From Leptodactylus fallax (lineage: Eukaryota; Chordata; Amphibia; Anura; Leptodactylidae), in contig CAMRHE010000331.1 in the NCBI GenBank assembly GCA_947044405.1, positions 1,054,001-1,118,000 on the forward strand: a DNA stretch of 64,000 bases, written 5' to 3'. The position numbers and the translations under genes were made by a program. Of this stretch, positions 1 to 17,751 are shown piece after piece; position 1 is the first letter of the stretch, and each line of letters begins with the position of its first letter. A model generated the notes under the pieces. The model saw only the letters and a program-made list of their open reading frames with translations. It made no database searches and had not been told where the DNA came from.

Positions 1-75
1 ATAAAGAAACAAAAGTCACCCAGAGACAAGAGGGAGCAACAAGAAATAGCGTAGCGAGGAAAAAAAAGAAGAGTA

Positions 76-576
76 GTGGTTATGGGCGACTCACTGCTAA
101 GAGGCATAGAGGCAGCTGTCTGCAGGCCAGATATAACTGCACGAGAAGTATGCTGCCTCCCAGGAGCAAAAGTTAGGGACGTGGCCGATAGGATTCCATG
201 CCTCTTCAGCTCCAAGGATAACTACCCATTTTTGCTGATAAATGTGGGTACAAACGACACGGCAAAAAATGATTTACCAACTATTCATAAAGACTTTGAA
301 AATCTAGGAAAGAAAGTGAAGGAACCGGATGCGCAGGTAGTATTTTCATCAATTCTCCCAGTTGATGGTTATGGTATCAGGAGATGGAATAAAATACTAG
401 AGGTAAACAAGTGGCTTCGGCAGTGGTGTAGAGAGCAAGGATTTGGATTTCTGGACCATGGAGTGAATTACCTCTATGATGGACTCCTTGCTAGAGATGG
501 GATACATCTCACAAAGCCTGGGAAACACATATTTACCAGAAGACTCGCCACACTTATCAGGAGGGCTTTAAACTAG
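76..576 (+). CDS. LINE ORF1, SGNH/GDSL esterase-like protein
   Basis: A 166-residue open frame with the block I motif GDSLL at residues 4-8, a GTND motif near residue 58 and a DGIHLT motif near residue 141. These match the catalytic Ser, Asn/Asp and Asp-His blocks of SGNH hydrolases. CR1 and L2 elements are known to carry such an esterase in ORF1, where it is thought to help retrotransposition. Reading the same frame upstream meets a stop at 52-54, so either an N-terminal part has been lost or 76 is the usable start. ORF2 begins only about 12 bases downstream, the usual tight ORF1-ORF2 spacing. The frame is intact, but the element it belongs to is dead. Confidence 0.8.
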   Translation: MVMGDSLLRGIEAAVCRPDITAREVCCLPGAKVRDVADRIPCLFSSKDNYPFLLINVGTNDTAKNDLPTIHKDFENLGKKVKEPDAQVVFSSILPVDGYGIRRWNKILEVNKWLRQWCREQGFGFLDHGVNYLYDGLLARDGIHLTKPGKHIFTRRLATLIRRALN

Positions 577-587
577 AAGAGGAGGGG

Positions 588-3478
588 ATGGGAAGTAAAA
601 AGGAAGACAAGAACATGCAGCTAAAGGATATACTAAACAAGGTTATTAGATGTGGTAATGAGGACCTAAGACAGGACACTCAGAAGGAAATTAAGAAAAA
701 GGAAGTATCAGAGCACAATCTGAAATGTTTTTACACAAATGCGCAAAGCTTGGGAAATAAACAGGGAGAATTAGAACTGATAATACAGAAGGAAAAATAT
801 GATGTCATTGGTATTACAGAAACTTGGTGGAACGATAAGCATGATTGGAATATACAGATGGAAGGATACAACCTATTCAAAAAAAATAGAACTAATAAAA
901 GAGGGGGAGGAGTTGCATTGTATGTTAAAAAAGATCACATTTCCACGGAAATCACAGTTTTACAAAATGATAACTTATTGGAAAATATTTGGGTAACAAT
1001 TCAGGGGAAAAACAATGATAAGGACATCATAATAGGTGTTTATTATAGACCACCAGGACAGACAGAAGACAGGGATGAGATTTTTTTCACAGCAAATGAC
1101 CACGCTTTCGAAGAAATTTGAAATTGTTATCATGGGAGACTTTAATTACCCAGATATTCATTGGGAAACTCACACAGTAAAAGCTCTATCAAATTTTTAT
1201 CCTCTCTAGCAGACAACTTCATTGCCCAGTTAGTAGAAAAAAACACGAGAGGAACATCCATTCTGGACCTAGTTTTAACTAATAAGGAGGACATGGTTAA
1301 GGAATTAAGGGTAGCAGGGACATTGGGATTCAGCGACCATGCTATACTCGAGTTTGGGGTTGTAAGAAGAAGAAGACCTGAGAAGACAAAGACTAGAAGG
1401 CTCAATTTTAGTAGGGCAGATTTTAGGGGCCTAAAGGTAAGGGTTAGTAGAATTCCATGGCGAAAATTACTTAAGCACAAAAATGCACATGAGGGGTGGG
1501 AAATTTTCCGTAGGGAAATCATTAATGCACAGGAACTAACAATACCTAGAAGCAAGAAAAATGGGAATCACCTAAAAACTCCAGGATGGATGACCAAAAA
1601 ATTACATAACCTACTAAAAAAGAAAAAGGAAACTTACAACAAGTGGAAGATGGGAGCTATATCTAAGGGAGAGTATACAGCAGTTTGCAGACTCTGCAAG
1701 ATAAGCATTAAAAAAGCCAAGGCTGAATACGAATTGAAGCTTGCAAAAGAAGTTAAGAGTAATGTAAAAGGTTTTTGGGGATATGTTAAGAGCAAAAAAA
1801 AAAGTGAAGGAAACCATTGGAGTCCTAAAGAACGAAAAGGGTGAAAAAGTTAACATGGTGGATCAGCAGGTGGAGTTACTAAATTCATATTTTGTATCCA
1901 TCTTCTCCCAAGAAATGTATGGTAATATCAACATTAATGGTGATAGTGATGAGGGGAATGAGGACTCCAAGCTGATTATAAGTGAAGGTTTGGTAAGAGA
2001 ACATTTAGCTAAGATTAAGGAAACCAAGTCCCCAGGACCGGATGATTTACACCCTAGAGTTTTAAAAGAATTAGCAGAGGAAATAACAGAACCCCTTGCA
2101 ATAATCTTTAATAAGTCATGGGAAACAGGAGTGGTCCCTCTAGATTGGAAAAGGGCAAATGTGGTCCCCATCTACAAAAAGGGGAATAGGGACGACCCAG
2201 GAAATTATAGGCCAGTAAGTCTGACCTCGATAGTAGGAAAAATCTTTGAACAAATCATTAAAGAACATTTAATTAGGTACCTGGATGGGAAGGCTTTAAT
2301 TAATCAGAGCCAGCACGGCTTTATGCCTAATAAATCTTGTCAGACTAGTCTTATTTCCTTCTATAATAAAGTCACTGAATGGTTGGACCAGGGGAATGCA
2401 GTGGACATAGTATATCTTGACTTTAGTAAGGCCTTTGATAAGGTATCACATAACATTCTTATTGAAAAAATGATCAAGTATGGCTTTGATAAAATATCAG
2501 TGAGGTGGGTTCACAATTGGCTTAATGATCGGGCACAACGAGTAATTCTAAATGGCTATATATCAAACTGGAAGAAAGTAAAAAGCGGGGGTGCCGCAGG
2601 GCTCTGTCCTGGGCCCAGTACTTTTTAATATTTTTATAAATGATCTGGATGATGGGGTTAATGGGGAACTAATAAAATTTGCAGATGATACAAAGATAGG
2701 AGGAATAGCCAACACTAGAGAGGAGAGAGAGTGCATCCAAAAGGACTTGGACACACTGGAACAATGGGCTGAGGTGAACAAAATGGTATTCAACAGGGAC
2801 AAATGCAAAGTTCTACATCTGGGTAACAGAAATGCAAGAAGCATATATAGTATGGGAGGAATAGTACTAAGTGAGAGTACAGGGGAAAAGGATCTGGGCA
2901 TAATAATAGATCACAAATTCAACATGAGCCAACAGTGCGGTGCGGTGGCTAAAAAGGCTAATAAAATTCTAGGATGTATCAAGACGAGCATTGAAGCTAG
3001 ATCAAGAGAGGTAATTATTCCACTGTACTCTGCCCTGGTCAGACCCCACCTGGAATACTGTGTACAGTTCTGGGCGCCCCAGTTTAAGAAAGACATCAAT
3101 TTATTGGAGCAGGTCCAGAGAAGAGCAACCAAAATGGTGGAAGGTCTACAAACCATGTCCTACGAGGAGAGGCTAAAAGAATTGGGACTGCTTAGTTTGC
3201 AGAAGAGAAGGCTAAGGGGAGACTTAATAGCGGTATTTAAATATCTGAAAGGTTGTCACAGTGCAGAGGGATCTACCCTATTCTCATTAGCAGAAGGAAG
3301 CACGAGAAGTAATGGAATGAAACTAAGGGGAAGGAGATTCAGATTAGACATTAGGGAAAACTTTCTAACAGTAAGGGTAGTGAGAGAGTGGAATAGGCTG
3401 CCACGGGAGGTGGTGAGTTCTTCATCAATTGAAATCTTCAACCGGAAACTGGATAGGTATATAGCTAGGATGTTTTAG
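588..3478 (+). pseudogene. LINE ORF2 (endonuclease-reverse transcriptase), frameshifted
   Basis: The endonuclease part (about 720-1400) shows TNAQSL, GITETWW and MGDFN motifs. The reverse transcriptase part (about 2030-2900) shows PGPDDL, LDFSKAFD, PQGSVLGP and the catalytic FADDT box at 2678-2692. The C-terminal part includes RPHLEYCVQFWAP near 3045. The reading frame changes at about 1119-1160 (twice), in the A-run at 1794-1804 and in the G-run near 2586-2590, so no single polypeptide spans it. The last segment, 2591-3478, is open to the natural end. The homopolymer positions suggest replication slippage in an old copy, although assembly errors could mimic two of them. Confidence 0.88.
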
Positions 3479-3565
3479 GAATTCCTGCTTTTGCAGGGGG
3501 TTGGACTCGATGGCCCTTGAGGTCCCTTCCAACTCAATCAAACAAACAAACAAACAAACAAACAA

Positions 3566-4196
3566 ATGTCTGAATATCGATAAACCTGAAAAAGTGTTGT
3601 AATCTGGCAGTGACATTCCTGGGAAACCCTCACTGAAGAAAACCTCTCCACACCCAGCAGACCCCTGGACAAGAGCCTCAACAGCCTGACAGAGGTGCAA
3701 CCAGACCCTGTCCTCTCCACCATGAGATACCTCATGCAGAGCACCCCCACCACCACCACATGAAGGCAGCAGTACTCCGAGCGAGTCCCACAGAAGGCAG
3801 GACACAGAAAGGTACAGGGGAAAGAGGAGGTGACCAGACTTCAGCATTGGCTGCTCTATGGAGTCTTGCACCACTTTTGGGCACTTAATACCCTCAGATA
3901 AGGTTCTACAATTACATGGAAAAAAAAACTCCCAATATCCTCCTTCTGTAAGACAGGAAATAAAACTGGAGAAAAGGGGTGGCCACCCTATATTTAAAGA
4001 ACACCCCCCGAAAAAAGAGACAGGTGGAAGCCCTGCCATTAAATAGCAACACATGTGGTCGCAGGATGTCCTGCACATATCGCTGAGCTGGGCAAGGAGT
4101 TGAAAAATAACCAAAATTCAGCTCAATCATCAGGACTGAAGCGCTCACCACGAGGCCTCCATACTCCAACTCAACTGTTGTCAGATCCCAAAGAAT
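3566..4196. other. Stretch with no recognised gene
   Basis: Between the LINE tail and the next repeat I see no splice-compatible exon, no zinc-finger remnant and no clear repeat. A 229-codon minus-strand open frame overlaps the LINE 3' end and looks like chance. Confidence 0.4.
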
Positions 4197-4470
4197 GAGA
4201 GTATTATTTATTATTAGAGCACATTAATTCCATGGTTGGTACATATGAAAAGGGTTTAGGTACAAAGGCAAGTACAATAAACTAGCTTAGTGACCATCTG
4301 ATATAATGGGAGAGAAAATCCTTCCCACGAGGGACTTCAATCTACAAAGGAAGGTGGAAGGAGACAGTGATGGTACAAGCTGGATGGTGGTGTAGTGGTA
4401 GAAGGTTGTAGCTTTCCTGAAGAGCTCGGTTTTCAGATTACTCTTGAAGATTCAAAGCCAATGAGAAGTT
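4197..4470. repeat. Dispersed amphibian-type repeat, family unassigned
   Basis: The text from 'TTATTATTAGAGCACATTAA' through 'CTTTCCTGAAGAGCTCGGTT' resembles a repeat that I recall as widespread in frog genomes. I cannot name its family. It is partly degenerate and its ends are uncertain. Confidence 0.4.
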
Positions 4471-4564
4471 TAATAAGTGCTTACACTCACTGCTACAGTT
4501 TGTATGGCAAGTGAAGAGTCCAGCGATATTTAAACATAACCTGTACCGAGACAGTGTGGCTCGC

Positions 4565-4666
4565 AGTTATCTGTGAGGGTCCTGGGTATCGGCCCCTACA
4601 AATCTAATATTAATGGCCTATCTTAAGGATAAGCCTTCAATATGAGAAATAGGATAACTCCTTTAA
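4565..4666. repeat. T2/Kolobok-like MITE, right half
   Basis: The segment ends AACTCCTTTAA, the inverse of the TTAAAGGRR terminus known from Xenopus T2-family MITEs, with TTAA at 4663-4666. Its body (GGCCTATCTTAAGGATAAGC) recurs at 16461 and 17752, 34687, 45769 and elsewhere. The left half is absent or too degenerate to see. It lies just downstream of exon E of the leftmost zinc-finger gene, and the same half-element lies in the same place in copy 2, so it predates their duplication. Confidence 0.55.
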
Positions 4667-4774
4667 TTTGCATTTTGGTCAAATAGAGAAATTTGCAATT
4701 GAAAAATTTGAAAGAACTTAATAAAATCCAACACAAGATCCAGATTATACAGTGACACTGGGGTGACTCCTCAC

Positions 4775-9399
<4,625 letters not shown>

Positions 9400-9400
<1 letters not shown>

Positions 9401-9620
9401 TCCTCCTGTACAGCAGTCGTGGTTACAGGACCTCTGATGATGTCACATGTGTCGCTTCAGTAAATTTTAAAGACCTCTGATGATGTCACAGTCATGTGAT
9501 CAGTCAAGGTGTCACATGATCAGGTGTTAAAGGGGAAGATATGGTGGATGCTGGTAAATAAAGAGCTGCCTAGTCTGCCGTGGATCCAGTAGGTTGCGCT
9601 GCCTCCTGTGACTGTTAGGC
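9400..9620 (-). promoter_or_regulatory. Promoter and 5' exon of copy 1
   Basis: The donor block CAGGAGGAG then GTAGGTGG (exon end 9400) is preserved in all four copies. Upstream in the sense of transcription there are two TGATGATGTCAC motifs near 9434 and 9480, which are CRE/ATF-like on the opposite strand (GTGACATCATCA). Neither a transcription start nor a TATA box can be fixed by eye. A closely matching block serves copy 2 at 21020-21200. Confidence 0.55.
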
Positions 9621-9688
9621 TAGGTTCACACTACTGTTATTTACTGTCTGTTGCTCTTATCCATCACAAGACTTATAGACTTATCCCT

Positions 9689-9895
9689 GACGTTATGTGT
9701 ATGTAGCAGAGCTGTCTGTGTGTGACGTGTATGTAGTGGAGCTGTCTGTGTGTGATGTGTATGCAGTAGAGCCGTCTGTGTGTGACGTGTATATAGGAGA
9801 GCTGTCTGTGTTTGAAGTGTATGTATCGGAGCCATCTTTGTTTGATGCGTATGTAGTGGAGCTGTCTGTGTGTGGCGTGTATGTAGCGGAGCCTT
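9689..9895. repeat. 30-bp minisatellite, about 7 copies
   Basis: Units of the form GAGCTGTCTGTGTGTGACGT plus GTATGTAGTG repeat about seven times with substitutions. The unit length is a multiple of three, so both strands show artificial open frames. It lies just upstream of the copy 1 promoter. Confidence 0.8.
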
Positions 9896-10217
9896 CAACA
9901 TACCACCCAACTTACAAAGAACAGAAGGAGGGACGGAATGGGCAGCACGCATAGCGTGCCGTGGCAGAATTAGCCCCGCCCACTTCTACTTTTGTTCTGC
10001 CCATTCCCATCCATTTCTCTTTGTGCCCCTCAGTTTAATGCCCCCCTCATCTGGCCCCCAGTTTAATGTTCCTCTCATCTCGCCCCCCCAGTTGTCTTCC
10101 TCCTGGTAACAAACAAATATAAAAAACACTCCCCTCTCCTCACTCCCCTGCTGCTCTGTCTGCAGTCTCTTCTCTGGGAGTGTTCAGGCAGCTGCAATAA
10201 ATCTGACCAATGTGAAT

Positions 10218-10976
<759 letters not shown>

Positions 10977-11019
10977 GGTTACCAGGCTGTTCGCTATGGT
11001 CTTGTACATAGAAGCCATG

Positions 11020-11860
11020 GTTATACAGGGAGTATTAAGCTACATTCACAGGAGAGTGATTAATGGCTGTGTGACATCGGGGTTTTCTTTAACATACGTC
11101 ACATGACAGCATTAAGGTATGTCAGTGAATGGGGGCTATTCACATGGCACTTAAATGTATGGAGAATCTGTAAAAACAAGTGCCCCTCAGTGCAAGACGG
11201 ATGAGAAAAATTACCGTTTTTCATGGTCATTTTGCACCTCAGTTGTCTGAAAGTAGCTCAAGGCTGGATTAGCGCATGTGAATCTGCAGAAACGAAATCT
11301 AAATCTCATCTCGGGAGTTTGACTCTTCTCTTGTCGTATTCCCTCACAGACACTTTTGTAGCTTTTTAATTACGTGTCATAGAACAACCTAGGACCACTG
11401 TATGGGGGAAAAACTGAAGGGGTCACTGTATGGGCCAAGTAAGTGTCAGGGCGCCACTTCTCCGCGGTTCTCCGATCTGTTTGTATTTTTAACAACTGGA
11501 TTGGCAGAACCGGAAAGAACTTGCTGCATTACTTACCAATACCAGATCCTGCTTGATGCCTCATCTTCCCTCTTCAGCCTTCCATGGGCCCTGTGCACCG
11601 AACATAACATCCACAAAGGCGTAATGTGCAGTGAACGGGGGCCCCCTGGAGACTGAAGAGGGAAGAGGAGGCTCTGAGCAGGAGTGGGAACAGCTAAGTT
11701 AATAGGGGCCATAACCAGACCTCCACTGCTTATTAAAACAAGAAGTGGGCGTTCGGTAGGGCACTCTAAAAGTACGGGTACCCGAGTGGTCAAGTCCGAG
11801 CTTGAACTCACTCATCATACAGAGCAGTCTGTTCTAAAAATATTGCAAGCAATAGTTGGA
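11020..11860. other. Stretch with no recognised gene
   Basis: No splice-compatible exon or clear transposon terminus was seen. Several 60-95 codon open frames on both strands show no recognisable motif. Confidence 0.4.
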
Positions 11861-13055
11861 ATAGGATAATTTAGTCAGATTCAAGCAATTACACAGGCAG
11901 ATTAGTGATAGAAATCAATAGATAGGAGTAAGGGCAGAGATGTGCGGCTGTGTGAGCTCGAGACTGCTGCATTCCTGCTTTAATACAGAATTATAGATGC
12001 ACAGACAGGACAGGTAACTCTTTCATTGCCAATAATCTAATTTTAGATGTTGTGCATACAGTCTATTCTGTGCTAATCTGAAAAAAAAACTCAATATTTT
12101 TTATACACGCAGGTATACAGTATTGCAGCCTGTGTTACTCTACAAAAAAAACCTTTTATTTAAAGCTGACTTCTGGTTTTGGTGGTACCATCAGTAACCA
12201 CAGGATTGTTGAGCTAACTGAGAATGAAGATGACATTTTTGATTATTTAGTTCGTTTATCTCAGTCATAAAAGGATATTGCATCTGAGAGTGATGTGATC
12301 TCGAGTCAGGCATCTGTGTGTGTTCTTCCTCCTCCTACATGACATGTAATTTACCGCAGGGCCTTTCTGGACTGTCAACCATGTCTCTTTCACATTTTTC
12401 ACTGACTCATATCCCTAGTAGTGATGTGGCACCTGCTGAGCAATCTATTTCTCCTAGTCAAAGCAGTCTTCCTCCTCTTTTTGATGATCTGGATGAGAGC
12501 AGTCAGCGTTGTGTGAAGGCAGAGGAGGAAGACATGACTGATGGTGGTGGAAGTAGTAGTGGCAGAGGATGTGTTTCTACTACTGGTAATCCTGCTGGGG
12601 GAGATAAGGGGGATATCAAGAGGTAGAAATTCTGAGGGTGTGCATGGCCATGATGTGTCAGAATAAAGCAGGAAAGATGATTATGACATTGCAATAATAA
12701 TTCTTTTGTGGATAGGACCTGGCAACCGGGTCAGGGTGACAAGGCGACATCCGGTGAAGAGGATGTGGCCGTAGTGATAGTATGGAATTCCAGCTATTGT
12801 GCAGGTCTAACATCCAAAAATCCTGCCCTGGGTAGACTTAGGCAAAGCTTGTGGGGTAGGGGTGGTGACACTGGTGGTGGTAGTGAAAGACATGTTTCTG
12901 CTGGTGGTGGTGGTGGTGGCAGCAAATATATGTAGTCATCTTCTGTGTGGGAATTTTCTTGTACATTGACAACAATAAATACATGGCAATGTGCAAGATC
13001 TGCAAACAGAAAATTAGCCGTGGCCGTGCAGAAACAAACGAGGGAATGACATCTC
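11861..13055 (+). mobile_element. hAT-type transposon remnant with BED zinc finger
   Basis: The right part (12940-13055) encodes VWEF-like residues, then YIDNNNKYMAMCKICKQK and ISRGRAETN, typical of the BED-type C-x2-C finger at the N terminus of hAT transposases. Upstream, an acidic and serine-rich region (12230-12900) resembles the leader of such proteins but is broken by stops and frameshifts. The left edge (about 11861-11940, TAGTCAGATTCAAGC) reappears inverted at 27660-27750. The catalytic part is missing, cut off where L1 sequence begins. Confidence 0.65.
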
Positions 13056-14205
13056 TATGTACGGGGCGGAGGGTGGGGCAGTCCCAGAAGATATGGTGCA
13101 CCGTGCCCAACGAGGTCTGGCAGCGCCAACATGAAGAGGAATAGTAGGATTAAGGTCATGGAGCAGAGATGGCGTGTGATACCAGTGCATGAGAATTTTA
13201 TATTGGGTTTCTCAAAATGTGACACAGGACGAGAGCAGCTCGGGTCCATATGATTTACCACTGCCTGGTGAGATCTGCCTGTTCAAAGCCTCAGCCCATT
13301 TAACCATATACTTATGAGGTGGAAGGGATCATCTTCCCAGGGGAAGACTGCAGCCTGTATATACTGGTCATGAGCCCCTTGGTAGAGGTACCAGCTTGAC
13401 ACAGTTTCTCAAATGCCATGAGAAGCAAGACCCATGCGGATCCAAACTGAGCTAGGACAAAGTGAGATATTTACTGGTAATAAAAACCATTCGGTAGCTG
13501 GCAAGTAAAGGACAGAGGTAAAGTGGTCAAAGGGCCTGAGCTCAAGGTTCGAGGGATCGACCAAGTCCATGATATGGAACAGGCCCAGCCTGCTCCAAGG
13601 GCGCACAATGGCAGGTGACAGTCTCCCTGGGAACGGATTGTACAGAAATGAGACCATAGAGGAGGAATGGAAGGCCAAGGGGAATAGCTTAGAGCAGGTG
13701 ATACAAATTGCCTGCGTGAAACGGATAGTCCCCAAGAGTGGGGTGGCAAGCGAGGGGGAGGAGCGGGACCACAGGAAAGCATTCAGATGCACTGGGGCCA
13801 ATCACAGCTTTTCAAGTTAAAATAAGCAAACTTTAAACTCAATGTCTCGAACCGGAAATTACAGTGATGTCTTGGTTAGACCTAATCTTGGATGCTGGGG
13901 GCTCAATACAGAGTACAGCGAGTATGAGGGGGGAGAGAGGACATCCCTGACAGGTCCCATTGTGGATGGGGAAAGTGGTGGAGGAGGCGTTGGGGAGCTT
14001 AATGACTGCAGAGAGGCAGGAGTACAAAGATCTGATTGCTGTCAAAAAGGGCCGGAGAAACCAAATCTTTCCAGAATGGCTAGGCGAAGCGAGGCAATCA
14101 AAGGCCTTCTCAGCATCAAGGCTTAAAACATGAGTGGGAGTAGCTGAACGGTTGGCAACCAAGTCCACAACCCTTCTGGTATTGTCTCTCCCTGTATTGT
14201 CTGTA
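13056..14205 (-). mobile_element. L1-type LINE ORF2 remnant
   Basis: Read on the minus strand from 14205, it has [11 protein letters not shown] and the [11 protein letters not shown] block of L1-clade reverse transcriptases, then a jumbled middle. Near 13110-13080 there is GTVHHIFWDCP, which matches the C-terminal cysteine/histidine region of L1 ORF2. It is 5'-truncated, with many stops. Its 5' edge abuts the decayed finger array of zinc-finger copy 2 at about 14210, and its 3' side abuts the hAT remnant. Confidence 0.8.
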
Positions 14206-14212
14206 TTCTTTC

Positions 14213-15659
<1,447 letters not shown>

Positions 15660-15660
<1 letters not shown>

Positions 15661-15960
15661 GGTTGTAATGTAAAGTGCTCAACAAGTTGCACATGCTGGA
15701 GTGTCTGTTTGAGCAGCAGATGGAGGTGAATGACTACTGCATGCAACAAACCACACGGACAATGTGTTATTTAGAAATCCACCATTGGAGGCTCATGAAG
15801 AAAGTGTGTCACCTTCTGAAGCCCATTGAGGAGGCCACCAAATGTGTCAGCAGCAGGGAAAACTGCAGCATCAGTGATGCTATCCCTTTAATATATATCT
15901 TACAGGAAACACAGTCATGCAGTGAGAAATGGTAGAACAACTTCTACTTCTTGGTCACCA
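15660..15960 (+). mobile_element. hAT transposase central fragment
   Basis: An open stretch of 86 codons (15675-15935) reads LECLFEQQMEVNDYCMQQ, then RYLEIHHW-like residues, LMKKVCHLLKPIEEATK and ISDAIPLIYILQET. These fit the central catalytic region of hAT transposases. It may be the missing part of an element related to the BED-finger remnant at 11861-13055, but the two are now separated by zinc-finger and L1 sequence. It is truncated on both sides. Confidence 0.65.
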
Positions 15961-16476
15961 GCCTTGTAGTAGTGCAAGAGGAACTGGATGACGAATAGAG
16001 ATGAGCAAATCAAAGCTGACTAAGTGGAATTCGATCAGATTTTCAGGAAATACTTGATTCACATTGAATCCGGATTTCCTTATGCTTCTTGTTAACAAAT
16101 TGCATTTTTTCATAAAATGGCTGCTGCGCATTAGGATATGGGGCAAGAAACTCTGGGAACTCGGGATCACCCACAATGCCATGTGTGCAAGAAAAACAAG
16201 TAAATCCTCTGTGGCCCCCTCTCCCTGTTCAGGTCATAGGCACTGCTCGGTTGAACTGAGCATGAATGTGTAGGATAGATATTGGAGGGCACCTGTCTTA
16301 TGTACAGGGCTAGCTTTATAGGAGCTAATGGTCTCATAATCGCAAAAGTAATCAAATTCTTCCCCATTATTATAGCACTCATTGACCAAAAAATAATGTT
16401 GTTGTTCAGGTGATCTGTGAGTGTCCTGGGTGTTGGCCCCTTCAGATCTAATATTGATGGCCTATCTTAAGGATAG

Positions 16477-17751
16477 CCAACATAGAACCACCTCTACATA
16501 TATGGACTACTCTCAGTATTCAACAGAACTCTATCCAGAAAAATTTGTGGTCACGGAAAAAACAGGATTATCAATTATTTCAAATATAAAATATTTTATT
16601 CTCAGTATCCAAACAGGCAAGTATAAAAAGTGACAAATACAAAGATGGTTCAAAAACAGGCAGATGACAAGGCTTGTAGGAGAGAAGAAATCTACCTAAA
16701 GGCGTAGGTTTATCACATGATAAAGTATACATTATACACTATACAAGATTTTCTATAACATCAGTATATAAATCACAGGCATCGCTACCACATACAACCA
16801 TCAGTACTAGAAAATAATCTCTATGTGTATATACCTGCCGCCATAGTAACACCAGGGTCCCCAAGATCCAGACACAGTATTCAGGTACCACCTCAACGCG
16901 TTTCACTGCAAGGCTTCATCAGGAGGTGTAAAAGTAAAACTCAGAGGGGCAATATATAGGACACCTGACCAAAATCAGGAGATCCACCCGTGGCACAAAT
17001 CGACGTATCGCGCCATGATGAAGTCGGAGGAAATGGACCATGCATATGAGAGTGTGGTGAGCCATGTCATACTGACGTAGCGCATCACATGACTGCTGGA
17101 GAACGCCTGTATCAAACGACGTCAGCACACGGAAGCGAGGTGGTCCTTGCCTCAGTATGGGTCTCCATATATATTAGACAGAAAAGAATATTAGTATCTC
17201 CTGATTTTGGTCAAGTGCCCTATATATTGTCCCTCTAAGGTTTAATTTTACACCTCCTGATGAAGCCTTGCAGTGAAACGCGTTGAGGTGTTACCTGAAT
17301 ACTGTGTCTGGATCTTGGGGACAATGGTGTTACTATGGCGGCAGGTATATACACATAGAGATTATTGTCTAGTACTGATGGTTGTATGTGGTAGCGATGC
17401 CTGTGATTTATATACTGATGTTATTGAAGATCTTGTATAGTGTATAATGTATACTTTATCATATGATATTATAACATTCTACCTATTGTATCCATCATAT
17501 ATCCATGTATAAGTTAATGTAATTTCTATGCAAGCCTATGAATGATGTATTAAGGGTGCCCTATCCTGCGCCTTGAGGTAGATTTCTTCTCTCCTACAGG
17601 CCTTGTCTTCTGGCCTGTTTTTTGAACCATTTTTGTATTTGTCACACTTTAGATTTATCTGTTTGGATACTGAGAATAAAATATTACATTTTTGAAATAA
17701 CTAATAATCTGTTTTTTTTTGTGACCACAAATTTTTCAGGTTAGAGTTCTG
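16477..17751. mobile_element. Long inverted-repeat (foldback) element
   Basis: The left arm (about 16519-16935) and right arm (about 17245-17751) are long inverted complements. Shared landmarks are CAGAACTCTA, AAAATTTGTGGTCAC, GAGAGAAGAAATCTACCT and AACGCGTTTCACTGCAAGG. The central spacer is about 310 bases. The insert is flanked by the 12-base direct repeat TCTTAAGGATAG at 16465-16476 and 17752-17763 and splits a T2-like MITE whose undisturbed version is seen at 4565-4666. About 42 bases at the left edge have no partner on the right. No protein is encoded. Confidence 0.75.

Larger units (their letters stand above)
1..3565 (+). mobile_element. CR1/L2-like LINE, nearly full length but broken
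   Basis: A non-LTR retrotransposon copy entering the window from the left. It has an ORF1 with an SGNH-esterase fold, an ORF2 with endonuclease and reverse transcriptase, and a 3' end reading TTGGACTCGATGGCCC followed by an (AAAC)n tail at 3541-3565, as is usual for the CR1/L2 group. ORF2 is split by several frameshifts, so this copy cannot move by itself. It lies on the strand opposite to the zinc-finger genes and would fall in intron 5 of the leftmost one if that gene continues left of the window. Assignment between CR1 and L2 was made by eye. Confidence 0.9.

Noticed and set aside
3425..4114. 229-codon minus-strand frame
   Set aside because: It begins in non-coding DNA, ends inside the antisense of the LINE and has no recognisable motif.
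12318..12935. Acidic, Gly/Ser-rich frames as a host gene
   Set aside because: They precede a BED finger and sit next to hAT-like edges, so a transposase leader is the simpler reading.
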